14,232 nucleotides of DNA from JBMOLK01 sp049325575 (GTDB taxonomy: Bacteria > Bacillota > Clostridia > Acetivibrionales > Acetivibrionaceae), in NCBI GenBank assembly GCA_049325575.1, contig JBMOLK010000129.1:1-14232 (forward strand), in the 5' to 3' direction. The position numbers and the translations under genes were made by a program. This document shows positions 1 to 6,709 of this stretch, in pieces. Position 1 is the first letter of the stretch; the number at the start of each line of letters is the position of its first letter. The notes below the pieces were generated by a model. That model ran no database searches, had not been told where the DNA came from, and saw only the letters and a program-made list of their open reading frames with translations.

Positions 1-842
1 CTGTAATCTGCTACCGCTGCCACCATAATAAATATATCATAATCTTCATAATTCTTCATTACCTGTGAAAACATCTCCTGTGCACTGGTAACACTGACCA
101 CCTCCATACTGTAAGGTGGTTTAAGATTCACCGGCCCTGAAATCAGTTTTACCTCTGCGCCTCTTTCAAAGGCTGCAGCCGCAACTGCATATCCCATCTT
201 ACCTGATGAGTGGTTTGAAATATACCTTACCGGATCAATTGCTTCCCTTGTGGGACCAGCAGTGACCAGAACCTTTAAACCTTCAAAATCCTTTTTCTTT
301 TCACCAAATAACTTGATCACATGTGCTGCAATAGCTTCAGGTTCGGGCAAACGCCCTTTGCCGGCAGTTCCACAAGCCATTAGTCCATCTTCCGGCTCTA
401 AAAAAAGATATCCCAGATCCATCAATTTACTAATATTACTTTGGACTATGGGATTCTCATACATCTTGAAATTCATTGCAGGAACAAAGAGGACCGGTGC
501 ACAAGAAGCCATTATAGTGGTTGAAAGCATATCATCCGCAATTCCACCGGCAGTCTTTCCTATAATATTGGCTGTTGCAGGAGCAACAATAATAAGGTCT
601 GCCTTCTGTGCCAGGGAAATATGCTGAATATCCCATGTCTTAGGCTCCTCAAACATATCTGTTATGACAGGATTATGCGAAATAGATCTTAGGGTAAGGG
701 GAGTAATAAACCTTTGGGCATTTTCAGTCATAATAACATGAACATCCGCTCCAAGCTTCTTTAACCTGCTGACCAGTTCAACAGCCTTATATGCAGCTAT
801 TCCGCCGCAAACACCCACTACCACAGTTTTTCCCTTAAGCAA
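1..842 (-). CDS. coaBC: Bifunctional phosphopantothenoylcysteine decarboxylase / phosphopantothenate-cysteine ligase, 3' part cut by window edge
   Basis: CoaBC makes 4'-phosphopantetheine for coenzyme A: the CoaB part joins 4'-phosphopantothenate to cysteine using CTP, and the CoaC flavoprotein part decarboxylates the product. I translated 280 codons without a stop, running off the left edge. The CoaC domain fills about residues 1-180. It shows GGIAAYKA near residue 13, the catalytic His at 74 (WDIQHIS), PAMN with Asn124 at 121-124, and ACGTAGKGRL with Cys157. CoaB begins near residue 188 with VLVTAGPTREAIDPVR and Asn210 in ISNHSSGKMGYA. These positions closely match the family's key His, Asn, Cys and Asn. 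The start is TTG at 842, eight bases after the ribosome binding site GGGGAGG (857-851). The GTG at 851 overlaps that site and is unlikely. It is the last visible gene of the yicC-remA-gmk-rpoZ-coaBC group. Its leader holds a terminator, described separately. Confidence 0.95.
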   Translation of the reverse strand, partial: MLKGKTVVVGVCGGIAAYKAVELVSRLKKLGADVHVIMTENAQRFITPLTLRSISHNPVITDMFEEPKTWDIQHISLAQKADLIIVAPATANIIGKTAGGIADDMLSTTIMASCAPVLFVPAMNFKMYENPIVQSNISKLMDLGYLFLEPEDGLMACGTAGKGRLPEPEAIAAHVIKLFGEKKKDFEGLKVLVTAGPTREAIDPVRYISNHSSGKMGYAVAAAAFERGAEVKLISGPVNLKPPYSMEVVSVTSAQEMFSQVMKNYEDYDIFIMVAAVADY

Positions 843-859
843 AGCTCCCACCTCCCCAC

Positions 860-901
860 AAAAAAATAAAATCTCGTACCCGGCAAAGGATACTAGATTT
901 T
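860..901 (-). terminator. Intrinsic terminator directly upstream of the coaBC ribosome binding site (candidate attenuator)
   Basis: On the minus strand AAAATCT-A-GTATCC (901-888) pairs with GGGTAC-G-AGATTTT (881-868). This gives a 14-position stem with one A/G mismatch and one G-U pair, and a six-base TTTGCC loop. One A and then seven T follow (866-860). The coaBC ribosome binding site GGGGAGG begins three positions further on, at 857. A promoter cannot easily fit between this terminator and the gene, so coaBC expression should need read-through. Confidence 0.82.
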
Positions 902-990
902 GTCTCTTTCATTTAAGAAAAGGAGACCCTGTAAACCCACACCCTTAGCGGATGCCCTATTCCGTCTCCTTTATTTTACTTTGAGAGACC
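901..990 (-). promoter_or_regulatory. Structured leader between rpoZ and coaBC, possible riboswitch or attenuator, class unknown
   Basis: Nine bases AAAGGAGAC (972-964, minus strand) are perfectly complementary to GTCTCCTTT (927-919). They enclose a G-rich 36-base segment that contains a small hairpin, CATCC-GCTAA-GGGTG (954-940). Flanking copies GTCTC (989-985) and GAGAC (906-902) allow the same arms to pair outward instead. Together with the terminator just downstream, this has the layout of a leader that chooses between folds. I do not recognise it as a known riboswitch class. The GTCTCC arm is followed by CTTTTCTT, so the 972-919 hairpin could instead be a simple, long-looped terminator for rpoZ. 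Confidence 0.5.
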
Positions 991-993
991 AAA

Positions 994-1230
994 CTATTTG
1001 ATTCCGCTCTTTGTTCTAATGTATGTAATCTTTTGTTCATCAATCTCATTGATTGCCACAGTAACCGGCTTATCGGAATTGCATTCAGTGAGTTTGTGTG
1101 CCCCTTCGGTCAGCTGTCTGGCCCTTTTAGCAGCAGCTACCACAAGTGTATATCTGCTGTCTACTTTATTTAACAAAGAACTTATCCCTGGATCAATCAT
1201 AGTTGGCTTTTTATTTGTTGTCTCCTTCAT
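994..1230 (-). CDS. rpoZ: RNA polymerase omega subunit
   Basis: This small protein (78 residues) binds the beta-prime subunit and helps RNA polymerase assemble and stay stable. The signature KVDSRYTLVVAAAKRARQL at residues 22-40 is the conserved omega core that contacts beta-prime, and the length is normal for Firmicutes. The ATG at 1230 is preceded by a strong AAGGAGG about ten bases upstream. The gene follows gmk after a 69-base gap, the usual order in Firmicutes. That gap holds a loose promoter-like match (TTGTAA, 16 bases, TATTAT), which I consider weak, so co-transcription from the yicC promoter is the simplest view. The opposite strand carries an open frame of similar length that is only a shadow. 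Confidence 0.95.
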   Translation of the reverse strand: MKETTNKKPTMIDPGISSLLNKVDSRYTLVVAAAKRARQLTEGAHKLTECNSDKPVTVAINEIDEQKITYIRTKSGIK

Positions 1231-1299
1231 ATAAGCTCAACCTCCTTAAATATAATAGTGAATTTTATATCAATTACAATTAATGCATAAAAGCATAAA

Positions 1300-1902
1300 T
1301 CATTTCATCATGTCAAGTATGTTCCTGTTTCTTTTGAATTTTAGCTTCTCTGCCTGTAATATACATCGTAAACTGTTTACCGAATCTTCAATCTTATCAT
1401 TTATAATAACGTAATCATACCTTTGGGCATAAGCTATTTCATTTCTAGCCTTATCAAGGCGTTTCTTAATAACATCTGCCTCCTCTGTTCCCCTTTTTTC
1501 AATCCTTCTTTTTAATTCTTCGAAGGAAGGAGGAAGTATAAACAAAGATACACAATCGGGATATCTTTTCATGATATTGGACGCACCTTCTACCTCTATC
1601 TCAAGCAGACAGTCCAACCCGGACTTAATAGTATCCTCTATATACTTTCTTGGTGTTCCATAGTAATTATCGCAGTATTTAACCCATTCAACAAGCTCAT
1701 CGTTCTCAATCATAGACTTAAATTCGTCGTGAGATTTAAAGAAATAATTCACACCTTCAGCTTCGCCTTTTCTAGGCTCTCTGGTAGTTGCCGAAACGGA
1801 AAAACTTATATTTTTCTCTCTCTCTTTTATCAGGTTTAAAAGTGTACCCTTACCGGCACCTGAAGGCCCGGATACAATAACCAGGAGTCCCTCACGGAAC
1901 AT
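1300..1902 (-). CDS. gmk: Guanylate kinase
   Basis: Guanylate kinase phosphorylates GMP to GDP with ATP in the cytoplasm, an essential step in guanine nucleotide supply and recycling. The P-loop GPSGAGKGT is at residues 12-20. The GMP-binding segment SATTREPRKGE follows at 37-47 with VNYFF at 51-55. EIEVEGA at 101-107 is the conserved strand that usually reads EIEVQGA or DVQGA, so a Glu replaces the common Gln. The lid KRGTEEADVIKKRL is at 136-149. At 200 residues it is full length. The ATG at 1902 lies seven bases after GGGGG (1914-1910), which itself overlaps the remA stop codon, so remA and gmk are tightly joined and probably translationally coupled. Confidence 0.97.
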   Translation of the reverse strand: MFREGLLVIVSGPSGAGKGTLLNLIKEREKNISFSVSATTREPRKGEAEGVNYFFKSHDEFKSMIENDELVEWVKYCDNYYGTPRKYIEDTIKSGLDCLLEIEVEGASNIMKRYPDCVSLFILPPSFEELKRRIEKRGTEEADVIKKRLDKARNEIAYAQRYDYVIINDKIEDSVNSLRCILQAEKLKFKRNRNILDMMK

Positions 1903-1913
1903 TATTGTTCCCC

Positions 1914-2189
1914 CTATTCTTCGATTTCTTCTTCTACTTCTACAACATCAGTTTCCTTTGCATTTAATCTGTGTGCTACTGTTTCCGGCTGAACTGCCGA
2001 TAAAATAATATGGTCGCTGTCTGTAATAATTACTGCCCTTGTTCTTCTTCCATAAGTAGCATCTACAAGCATACCCCTGTCACGGGCTTCCTGAATAATT
2101 CTCTTTATTGGAGCAGATTCAGGACTAACTATAGCAACAAGCCTGTTTGCCGATACAATATTGCCGAAACCTATGTTTATTAACTTCAT
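1914..2189 (-). CDS. remA: RemA-type extracellular matrix regulator (DUF370)
   Basis: In B. subtilis RemA is a DNA-binding activator of biofilm matrix operons and of osmoprotection genes, and it forms large oligomeric assemblies. This 91-residue protein starts with the near-invariant MKLINIGFGNIVSANR and contains IVSPESAPIKRII (residues 20-32) and ATYGRRTRAVIITDS (44-58). The conserved arginines R16, R48, R49 and R51 correspond to the basic residues that RemA uses for DNA binding. I chose the second ATG of a pair (2189), seven bases after GGGAGG (2202-2197). The ATG at 2192 would be only four bases away. A TTG at 2204 overlaps the ribosome binding site and is rejected. The acidic tail (VVEVEEEIEE) is not part of the core. 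Whether it controls biofilm genes here is unknown. Confidence 0.92.
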   Translation of the reverse strand: MKLINIGFGNIVSANRLVAIVSPESAPIKRIIQEARDRGMLVDATYGRRTRAVIITDSDHIILSAVQPETVAHRLNAKETDVVEVEEEIEE

Positions 2190-2207
2190 CATTATTCCTC
2201 CCAATAG

Positions 2208-3098
2208 TTATTCAATGTTTTGTATCTGTTCCCTTATTTTTTCCAGTTCACTCTTTATCTCTACAACATTCTTTGTTATATTTAAATCGTTTGCTTTAGA
2301 ACCTATGGTATTAATTTCCCTATTCATTTCCTGAAGAAGAAAATCAAGTTTTCTACCTACAGGCTGATTTATTTCTACTGTCTCCCTAAGCTGGTTTATA
2401 TGGCTTCCAAGTCTTACCAACTCTTCATCAATACTGCATCTGTCTGCAAAAATGGCTACCTCAGTGGCTATACGATTCTCATCCACAACCTGCTGGTCCA
2501 ACAATTCTTTTAACCTGTTTTCCAATTTATATTTATATTCTTTTACAACTTCGGGTGCTCTTATGCTAATTTCCTTAACAATATTTTCAATGGAAGATGC
2601 CCTTTCAAGCAAATCATTCTTAAGACCCTCACCCTCGATTTTTCTCATACTTATAAGGGCCTCAAGTGCATTATCCAGAGCTTCGGAAAGCAGACTCCAA
2701 ATTTTCTCCTCATCCTGTTCTGCCTTCTCTACCTTGAGTATGTCGGGAAACTTTGCAATCAAGGATACAGATATGTCATCCTTCAAGCCATACTTATCCC
2801 TTAAAAGCTCCACACTTTTGATATAAGTCTTGACCAGCCCCTCATCAATCAAAATAGTCTTTGACTCTTCGCTAAAATCATCGTAGCTTATATACACATC
2901 AACCTTGCCTCTTGATATGATTTTGCCGACGGCTTCCCTTACTTTATCCTCCAGAAAGGAGATTTGTCTGGGAATCTTTATATAAATATCGCTATATCTA
3001 TGGTTTACAGTTTTAATTTCTACAAGGAATTCCTTCCCTTCACCCTGGGATTTGCCCCGACCAAAACCAGTCATACTTTTTATCATAAGTTTTTTCAT
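2208..3098 (-). CDS. yicC: YicC/YloC family endoribonuclease
   Basis: Members of this family are stress-related proteins, and E. coli YicC and B. subtilis YloC have been described as endoribonucleases. The N-terminal domain begins IKSMTGFGRG (residues 6-15), followed by VEIKTVNHRYSDIYIKIP. The C-terminal DUF1732 part is complete, with IFADRCSIDEELVRLGSHI, GRKLDFLLQEMNREINTIGSKAND and a helical tail. The 296 residues are usual for the family. The ATG at 3098 follows AGGAAGAGG very closely. The ATG at 3086, giving the more common MIKSMTGFGRG start, is a real alternative. It is the first gene of the yicC-remA-gmk-rpoZ-coaBC group, with an extended -10 promoter some 35 bases upstream. An 18-base gap separates it from remA. 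Confidence 0.93.
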   Translation of the reverse strand: MKKLMIKSMTGFGRGKSQGEGKEFLVEIKTVNHRYSDIYIKIPRQISFLEDKVREAVGKIISRGKVDVYISYDDFSEESKTILIDEGLVKTYIKSVELLRDKYGLKDDISVSLIAKFPDILKVEKAEQDEEKIWSLLSEALDNALEALISMRKIEGEGLKNDLLERASSIENIVKEISIRAPEVVKEYKYKLENRLKELLDQQVVDENRIATEVAIFADRCSIDEELVRLGSHINQLRETVEINQPVGRKLDFLLQEMNREINTIGSKANDLNITKNVVEIKSELEKIREQIQNIE

Positions 3099-3133
3099 CC
3101 TCTTCCTGGATTTAATAGGTTATTCCAATACGT

Positions 3134-3142
3134 ATTATAACA
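3134..3142 (-). promoter_or_regulatory. Extended -10 promoter for the yicC-remA-gmk-rpoZ-coaBC group
   Basis: The minus strand reads TGTTATAAT, a perfect -10 hexamer with the extended TG element. No good -35 is visible at 17 bases (CTTTTA), which is usual for extended -10 promoters. The predicted start near 3127 would leave a leader of about 30 bases before the yicC ATG. A second TATAAT further upstream (3238-3233) lacks a matching -35. Confidence 0.6.
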
Positions 3143-3286
3143 TAATTTCAGACAATTAAAAGGCCATTTCTTTAATTTTTATATGTTTCTTCCTATTTTC
3201 TCCCGTTTACTTAATGAATAATCCTATTTTATTATAAAAATTGAAAGGATCAAACATTACTTTTTCAGATTTTTGCTATCTCTATT

Positions 3287-3310
3287 AAAACAGGGTGCTT
3301 TCTGCACCCT
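3287..3310 (-). terminator. Intrinsic terminator after the prmA-rsmE-cheY unit
   Basis: On the minus strand AGGGTGC (3310-3304) and GCACCCT (3298-3292) form a perfect seven-base stem with an AGAAA loop, followed by GTTTT. It lies 44 bases after the cheY stop and separates this unit from the yicC promoter. The T-tract is short, so termination may be incomplete. Confidence 0.75.
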
Positions 3311-3353
3311 AATTTATCTTCCGCTTTAAAGACTGGTATTAAAAATCCACTGC

Positions 3354-3725
3354 TTAAATGGCTGTGACATTCTTTATCGCCTGCAACACCCGGGACTTTT
3401 CAAAGGGTTTTACAACAAAATCCTTTGCACCAAGCTTTATGGCCTCTATAACCATGGACTGCTGCCCCATGGCTGAAACCATAATAATACTGGTATTTGG
3501 GCTGTGTTTGACAATTTCTTTTACCGCTCTTATTCCGTCCATATCGGGCATGGTGATATCCAAAGTCATAATATCAGGCTTATGTATCCTTGCCTGTTGG
3601 ATAGCCTCATACCCGTTCGCGCCTTCTCCTACCACCTGATAAGTATCTATTTCCTCAATCATCTTTTTTAGCAGGGTTCTCATAAAAATTGCATCGTCAA
3701 CAACAACAAATTTGAGATTTTTCAT
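3354..3725 (-). CDS. Stand-alone CheY-type response regulator (receiver domain only)
   Basis: The 123 residues are one complete receiver domain with no output domain. The acidic pair is D10-D11, the phospho-acceptor is D56 in TLDITMPDMDG, the switch residue is S84 in MVSAMGQQSMV, and the invariant lysine is K106 in VVKPF. The wording VDDAIFMR, ITMPDMDGI and SAMGQQSMVIEAIKLGAKDF closely resembles B. subtilis CheY, which binds the flagellar switch when phosphorylated. That resemblance is from memory of the family. The ATG at 3725 overlaps the rsmE stop in ATGA, so its translation should be coupled to an rRNA methyltransferase. No histidine kinase, chemotaxis or flagellar gene is in view, so its partner and output are unknown, and it might serve a motility-unrelated pathway. 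I leave the symbol empty for that reason. Confidence 0.9.
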   Translation of the reverse strand: MKNLKFVVVDDAIFMRTLLKKMIEEIDTYQVVGEGANGYEAIQQARIHKPDIMTLDITMPDMDGIRAVKEIVKHSPNTSIIMVSAMGQQSMVIEAIKLGAKDFVVKPFEKSRVLQAIKNVTAI

Positions 3726-4468
3726 TTTCCTACATCTCCTAATTCATACATTAGTATTGACAAAACAGCAATTCCGGCAGTCTCAGTTCTTAGTATCCTG
3801 GGTCCTAATGTTACGGGATTTACTCCTCTTCCTACAGCCTTTTCAATCTCTTTTTCTGTAAATCCTCCTTCAGGTCCTATAAAAACAAATACGTTCTTAA
3901 TATCGGCTTTGCCTTCTAAAATATGCCTCAAACCTTTTCCCGTTTCTTTCTCATAAGGTATAACAGCCATGTGAGCATTTTTTGAATACTCCACTGCATC
4001 TTGAAAACTAATGGGAAATTCTACCCTGGGGATAATGCCCCTATTACACTGTTTGGCTGCCTCCATTGAGATCCGGTTCCATCTTTCACACTTCTTTTCT
4101 TCATCTTTTCTGCTGGCAAGCTTTACAACCGTTCTTTCGGTTATAACGGGAAATATCCTTTTAACCCCCAGTTCTACTCCCTTTTGTATGATAAAATCCA
4201 TTTTATCCGACTTGGGCAAACCTTGAAAAAGGGTAACCTCAACAGGGGGCTCTGTAACGTTCTTAGTGGAACTAACAATTTTTGTAAGAACAGAGTGGTC
4301 TTCAAATTTTTGTATCTCAACCAGATAGTCCATTCCTTTGCTGTCACTTACTATTATATTATCTCCAGGTTTTAATCTCAATACTCTTCTTATATGATCA
4401 ACGTCTTCCCCCGTTATGTTAATTGAATCAGGGAAGACATCCGTGCTCTTTACAAAGAATCTAGACAT
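3722..4468 (-). CDS. rsmE: 16S rRNA (uracil(1498)-N(3))-methyltransferase
   Basis: RsmE methylates N3 of U1498 in 16S rRNA of the assembled small subunit, using S-adenosylmethionine. It is a SPOUT-family enzyme with a C-terminal trefoil knot. Seen here: the N-terminal MSRFFVKS and a PUA-like part (about 1-75), FQGLPKSDKMDFIIQKGVELG (81-101), EAAKQCNR (136-143), and the knot motifs IGPEGGFTEKE (197-207) and LGPRILRTETA (221-231). I start it at ATG 4468 because the family begins M-x-R-F-F. An upstream ATG (4489) inside prmA is possible but would add unconserved residues. The start lies 19 bases inside prmA and has only a weak ribosome binding site, so coupled translation is likely. It overlaps the receiver gene downstream by four bases. 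Confidence 0.95.
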   Translation of the reverse strand: MSRFFVKSTDVFPDSINITGEDVDHIRRVLRLKPGDNIIVSDSKGMDYLVEIQKFEDHSVLTKIVSSTKNVTEPPVEVTLFQGLPKSDKMDFIIQKGVELGVKRIFPVITERTVVKLASRKDEEKKCERWNRISMEAAKQCNRGIIPRVEFPISFQDAVEYSKNAHMAVIPYEKETGKGLRHILEGKADIKNVFVFIGPEGGFTEKEIEKAVGRGVNPVTLGPRILRTETAGIAVLSILMYELGDVGK

Positions 4469-5391
4469 CTTAACGCAATCGCCACCCATTCTCCAAGCTC
4501 TAATATCTCTTCGCACCTAAATCCAAGTTTTAGGTACGCATCCAGAACTTCCTGTTTTCTTTCCTTGATAATGCCCGACATAATCATCAATCCATCCTTC
4601 TTAAGGAAAGATGGTATGTCTGTGGATATCCCGATTATGACATCTGCAATAATATTGGCAACAACAAGGTCCGCCTCTTTCTTTTCTATATCATCCAAAA
4701 CACCCTTAAAAGCATGTATATTGTCAACTTCATTTATGATAGAATTCTCTTTTGTAACCTTTACCGCCACATCATCTATATCAACTGCAGTTATATCTGC
4801 CGCACCCAGCTTAGATGCAATTATTGAAAGGATACCGGTACCACAGCCCACATCAATAACTCTATCTTTTTCTTTTATATACTTTTCGATAAGAACAGCA
4901 CACATCTTTGTAGTTTCATGTGTGCCTGTACCAAAAGCCATACCTGGATCAAGTTCAATAACTATTTCACCGTCTTTATTATCGTAATTTTCCCATGAGG
5001 GCTTAACAACCAATTTATTCGTCAAATGAAAAGGTTTATAATACTTTTTCCACGAGGTACTCCAATCTTCATCATCAACTTCGGCATATCCCATATAACC
5101 TTCCCCAACATCAAGAAAATTGTTAATATATGAGAGCTTCTCTTTTACAAGGGAAGTTAACTCTGAAATGTTAGTCTCCCCGGAAAAGTAAGCCTTTATA
5201 ACCACGTCCTCACCCAGGTTATTTAAAAATTCATCATCAGCATAATCCAAAGAATTGGGTTTTAAGATCTCCCTCCTGATTTCGTTAGGATCTTCTATAG
5301 CAACCCCACCTGCTCCAATTGAAGAAAGCATTTCAGATACTGCATCATATGCCTCTTCCGTTGTTTTTATCCTGATTTCATGCCATATCAT
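4450..5391 (-). CDS. prmA: Ribosomal protein L11 methyltransferase
   Basis: PrmA trimethylates ribosomal protein L11 at several amino groups with S-adenosylmethionine. The N-terminal substrate-recognition domain spans about residues 1-100 and is followed by DWSTSWKKYYKPFHL (109-123). The catalytic Rossmann domain shows ELDPGMAFGTGTHETT (146-161), the SAM-binding VIDVGCGTGILSI (178-190), the acidic AVDIDD (202-207), and NIIAD (246-250), which is the family's N-[IL]-x-A motif. At 313 residues it is full length. The ATG at 5391 has a good GGAGGA nine bases upstream. The gene lies 42 bases after dnaJ, with no terminator between, so it may be read from the dnaJ promoter. Its end overlaps rsmE. Confidence 0.96.
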   Translation of the reverse strand: MIWHEIRIKTTEEAYDAVSEMLSSIGAGGVAIEDPNEIRREILKPNSLDYADDEFLNNLGEDVVIKAYFSGETNISELTSLVKEKLSYINNFLDVGEGYMGYAEVDDEDWSTSWKKYYKPFHLTNKLVVKPSWENYDNKDGEIVIELDPGMAFGTGTHETTKMCAVLIEKYIKEKDRVIDVGCGTGILSIIASKLGAADITAVDIDDVAVKVTKENSIINEVDNIHAFKGVLDDIEKKEADLVVANIIADVIIGISTDIPSFLKKDGLMIMSGIIKERKQEVLDAYLKLGFRCEEILELGEWVAIALRCLDSL

Positions 5392-5433
5392 TAATATTTT
5401 TCCTCCGAAGTGATAATTATAATCTTGTGCATC

Positions 5434-6579
5434 CTACATCCCCAGCGCATCCTTCATTTTATCAAAAAAGCTTTTTCTTTGTTCATGAACTTCATCACCA
5501 ATCAGTTCGGCAAACTCCCTTAGAACCTCTTTCTGCTTTTCACTAAGCTTCTTAGGTACTTCAACATTTACTTTCACATACTGGTCACCACGGCCGCTTC
5601 CTCTTAGGAAAGGTATACCCTTGGATTTTAGTCTGAACACGGACCCGGTTTGGGTACCTTCAGGAACAGTATATCTTACCTTACCGTCAAGCGTAGGCAC
5701 CTCAAGCTCTGCTCCTAAGGCAGCCTGTGCAAAGGTTATTGGGATCTCACAAATCACGTCATTACCCTGCCTTTGAAAAATAGGATGAGGCTTTACTCTT
5801 ATTGAGATATAAAGATCCCCCGAAGGCCCCCCCTTTGATCCCGGCTCTCCTTCACCTCTTAGAGAAATGGTCTGTCCGTCATCAATTCCTGCTGGAACAT
5901 TAATCTTTATCTTAACAGGTTTTCTTACCCTTCCCTTACCTCCGCAAGATTCACAAGGGTCGGTTATGATCTTTCCTTCACCATGGCAGACGTCACACGT
6001 CTTTATATTTACAAACTGCCCAAAAGGTGTCCTCTGCTTGTATTGTATCTGACCGGTACCATTACAGTGCTGGCATGTAGTGGGCTGGTGTCCCGGTTTT
6101 GAACCTGCACCCTCACATTTCGGGCACACTTCCATCCTGTTTATGGATATTTCCTTTTCTATTCCAAAAGCAGCTTCTTCAAAGCTGATCTCCATAACCA
6201 TTTTAAGGTCGGCACCCTTCTGTGGGCCCCTCTTGGTTCTTGTCGTTCTGCCTCCAAAACCCGATCCGCCAAAAAATGTCTCAAATATATCGCCGAAACC
6301 ACCAAAATCGAAGTCACCAAAACCGCCGTTAAAGCCGCCAAAACCACTTCCATCGGTAGCTGCATGACCAAACTGGTCATACTGGGCCCTCTTTTGGGAA
6401 TCACTTAGTACCTCATAGGCTTCATTGGCTTCTTTAAACTTTGCTTCGGCCTCCTTATCACCCGGGTTTACATCGGGATGATACTGCTTTGCCAGTTTCC
6501 TGTAAGCTTTTTTTATATCAGCATCGGATGCACTTTTATCAACACCGAGGACCTCATAGTAATCCCTCTTGCTAGCCAT
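5434..6579 (-). CDS. dnaJ: Chaperone protein DnaJ (Hsp40)
   Basis: DnaJ delivers unfolded clients to DnaK and stimulates its ATPase. It is a type I DnaJ. The J domain spans 1-70 with the essential HPD at 34-36. A Gly/Phe-rich linker follows at about 78-110. Four zinc-binding repeats (CPKCEGAG, CQHCNGTG, CDVCHGEG, CESCGGKG) have cysteines at 152/155, 169/172, 195/198 and 209/212. The client-binding C-terminal domains run to residue 381. Everything needed is present. The ATG at 6579 is preceded by GAAGGAG with an eight-base spacer. A 163-base gap to dnaK holds a hairpin and an own promoter, so its expression may be partly independent of the CIRCE-controlled hrcA promoter. Confidence 0.98.
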   Translation of the reverse strand: MASKRDYYEVLGVDKSASDADIKKAYRKLAKQYHPDVNPGDKEAEAKFKEANEAYEVLSDSQKRAQYDQFGHAATDGSGFGGFNGGFGDFDFGGFGDIFETFFGGSGFGGRTTRTKRGPQKGADLKMVMEISFEEAAFGIEKEISINRMEVCPKCEGAGSKPGHQPTTCQHCNGTGQIQYKQRTPFGQFVNIKTCDVCHGEGKIITDPCESCGGKGRVRKPVKIKINVPAGIDDGQTISLRGEGEPGSKGGPSGDLYISIRVKPHPIFQRQGNDVICEIPITFAQAALGAELEVPTLDGKVRYTVPEGTQTGSVFRLKSKGIPFLRGSGRGDQYVKVNVEVPKKLSEKQKEVLREFAELIGDEVHEQRKSFFDKMKDALGM

Positions 6580-6634
6580 CCAATCAACTCCTTCATATAT
6601 ATAAGTTAAATAAAGTCTATTCTATTCTTATCAG

Positions 6635-6664
6635 ATTATAACATATAGCAGCAGCCGGCTACAA
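6635..6664 (-). promoter_or_regulatory. Candidate promoter for dnaJ
   Basis: The minus strand has TGTTATAAT (6643-6635), an extended -10, with TTGTAG 18 bases upstream (6664-6659) as a weak -35. It lies between the terminator-like hairpin after dnaK and the dnaJ start, giving a leader of about 50 bases. No CIRCE copy is near it. Confidence 0.55.
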
Positions 6665-6709
6665 ACAAATTTAAAGAGCCAAAGCCAGCTTAGTGACTTT
6701 GGCCTTTAA
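6661..6709 (-). terminator. Terminator-like hairpin between dnaK and dnaJ
   Basis: On the minus strand TTAAAG-GCCAAAG (6709-6697) pairs with CTTTGGC-(T)-CTTTAA (6684-6671). That is 13 base pairs with one bulged base and a 12-base loop. A T-rich but interrupted tail follows (ATTTGTTTG). It may stop part of the hrcA-grpE-dnaK transcripts, or mark a processing or stability boundary after dnaK. Confidence 0.6.

Noticed and set aside
250..627. A 125-codon open frame on the plus strand opposite coaBC
   Set aside because: The minus strand here encodes unmistakable CoaBC motifs, so the plus-strand frame is a shadow.
849..851. GTG as the coaBC start
   Set aside because: It overlaps the ribosome binding site GGGGAGG. 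TTG at 842 has ideal spacing and gives the usual family N-terminus.
927..972. Possible T-box leader before coaBC, suggested by AAGGGTGTGG
   Set aside because: The conserved T-box stretch (AGGGTGG followed by NACCGCG) is not present, there is no room for the specifier domain, and coaBC is not a usual T-box target.
1231..1299. A separate rpoZ promoter (TTGTAA, 16 bases, TATTAT)
   Set aside because: The match is poor, and AT-rich gaps produce such matches by chance.
6159..6404. An 81-codon minus-strand open frame inside dnaJ in another frame
   Set aside because: It overlaps the Gly/Phe-rich and zinc-domain coding of dnaJ, has no ribosome binding site of its own, and its low-complexity product reflects the GC-rich dnaJ codons.
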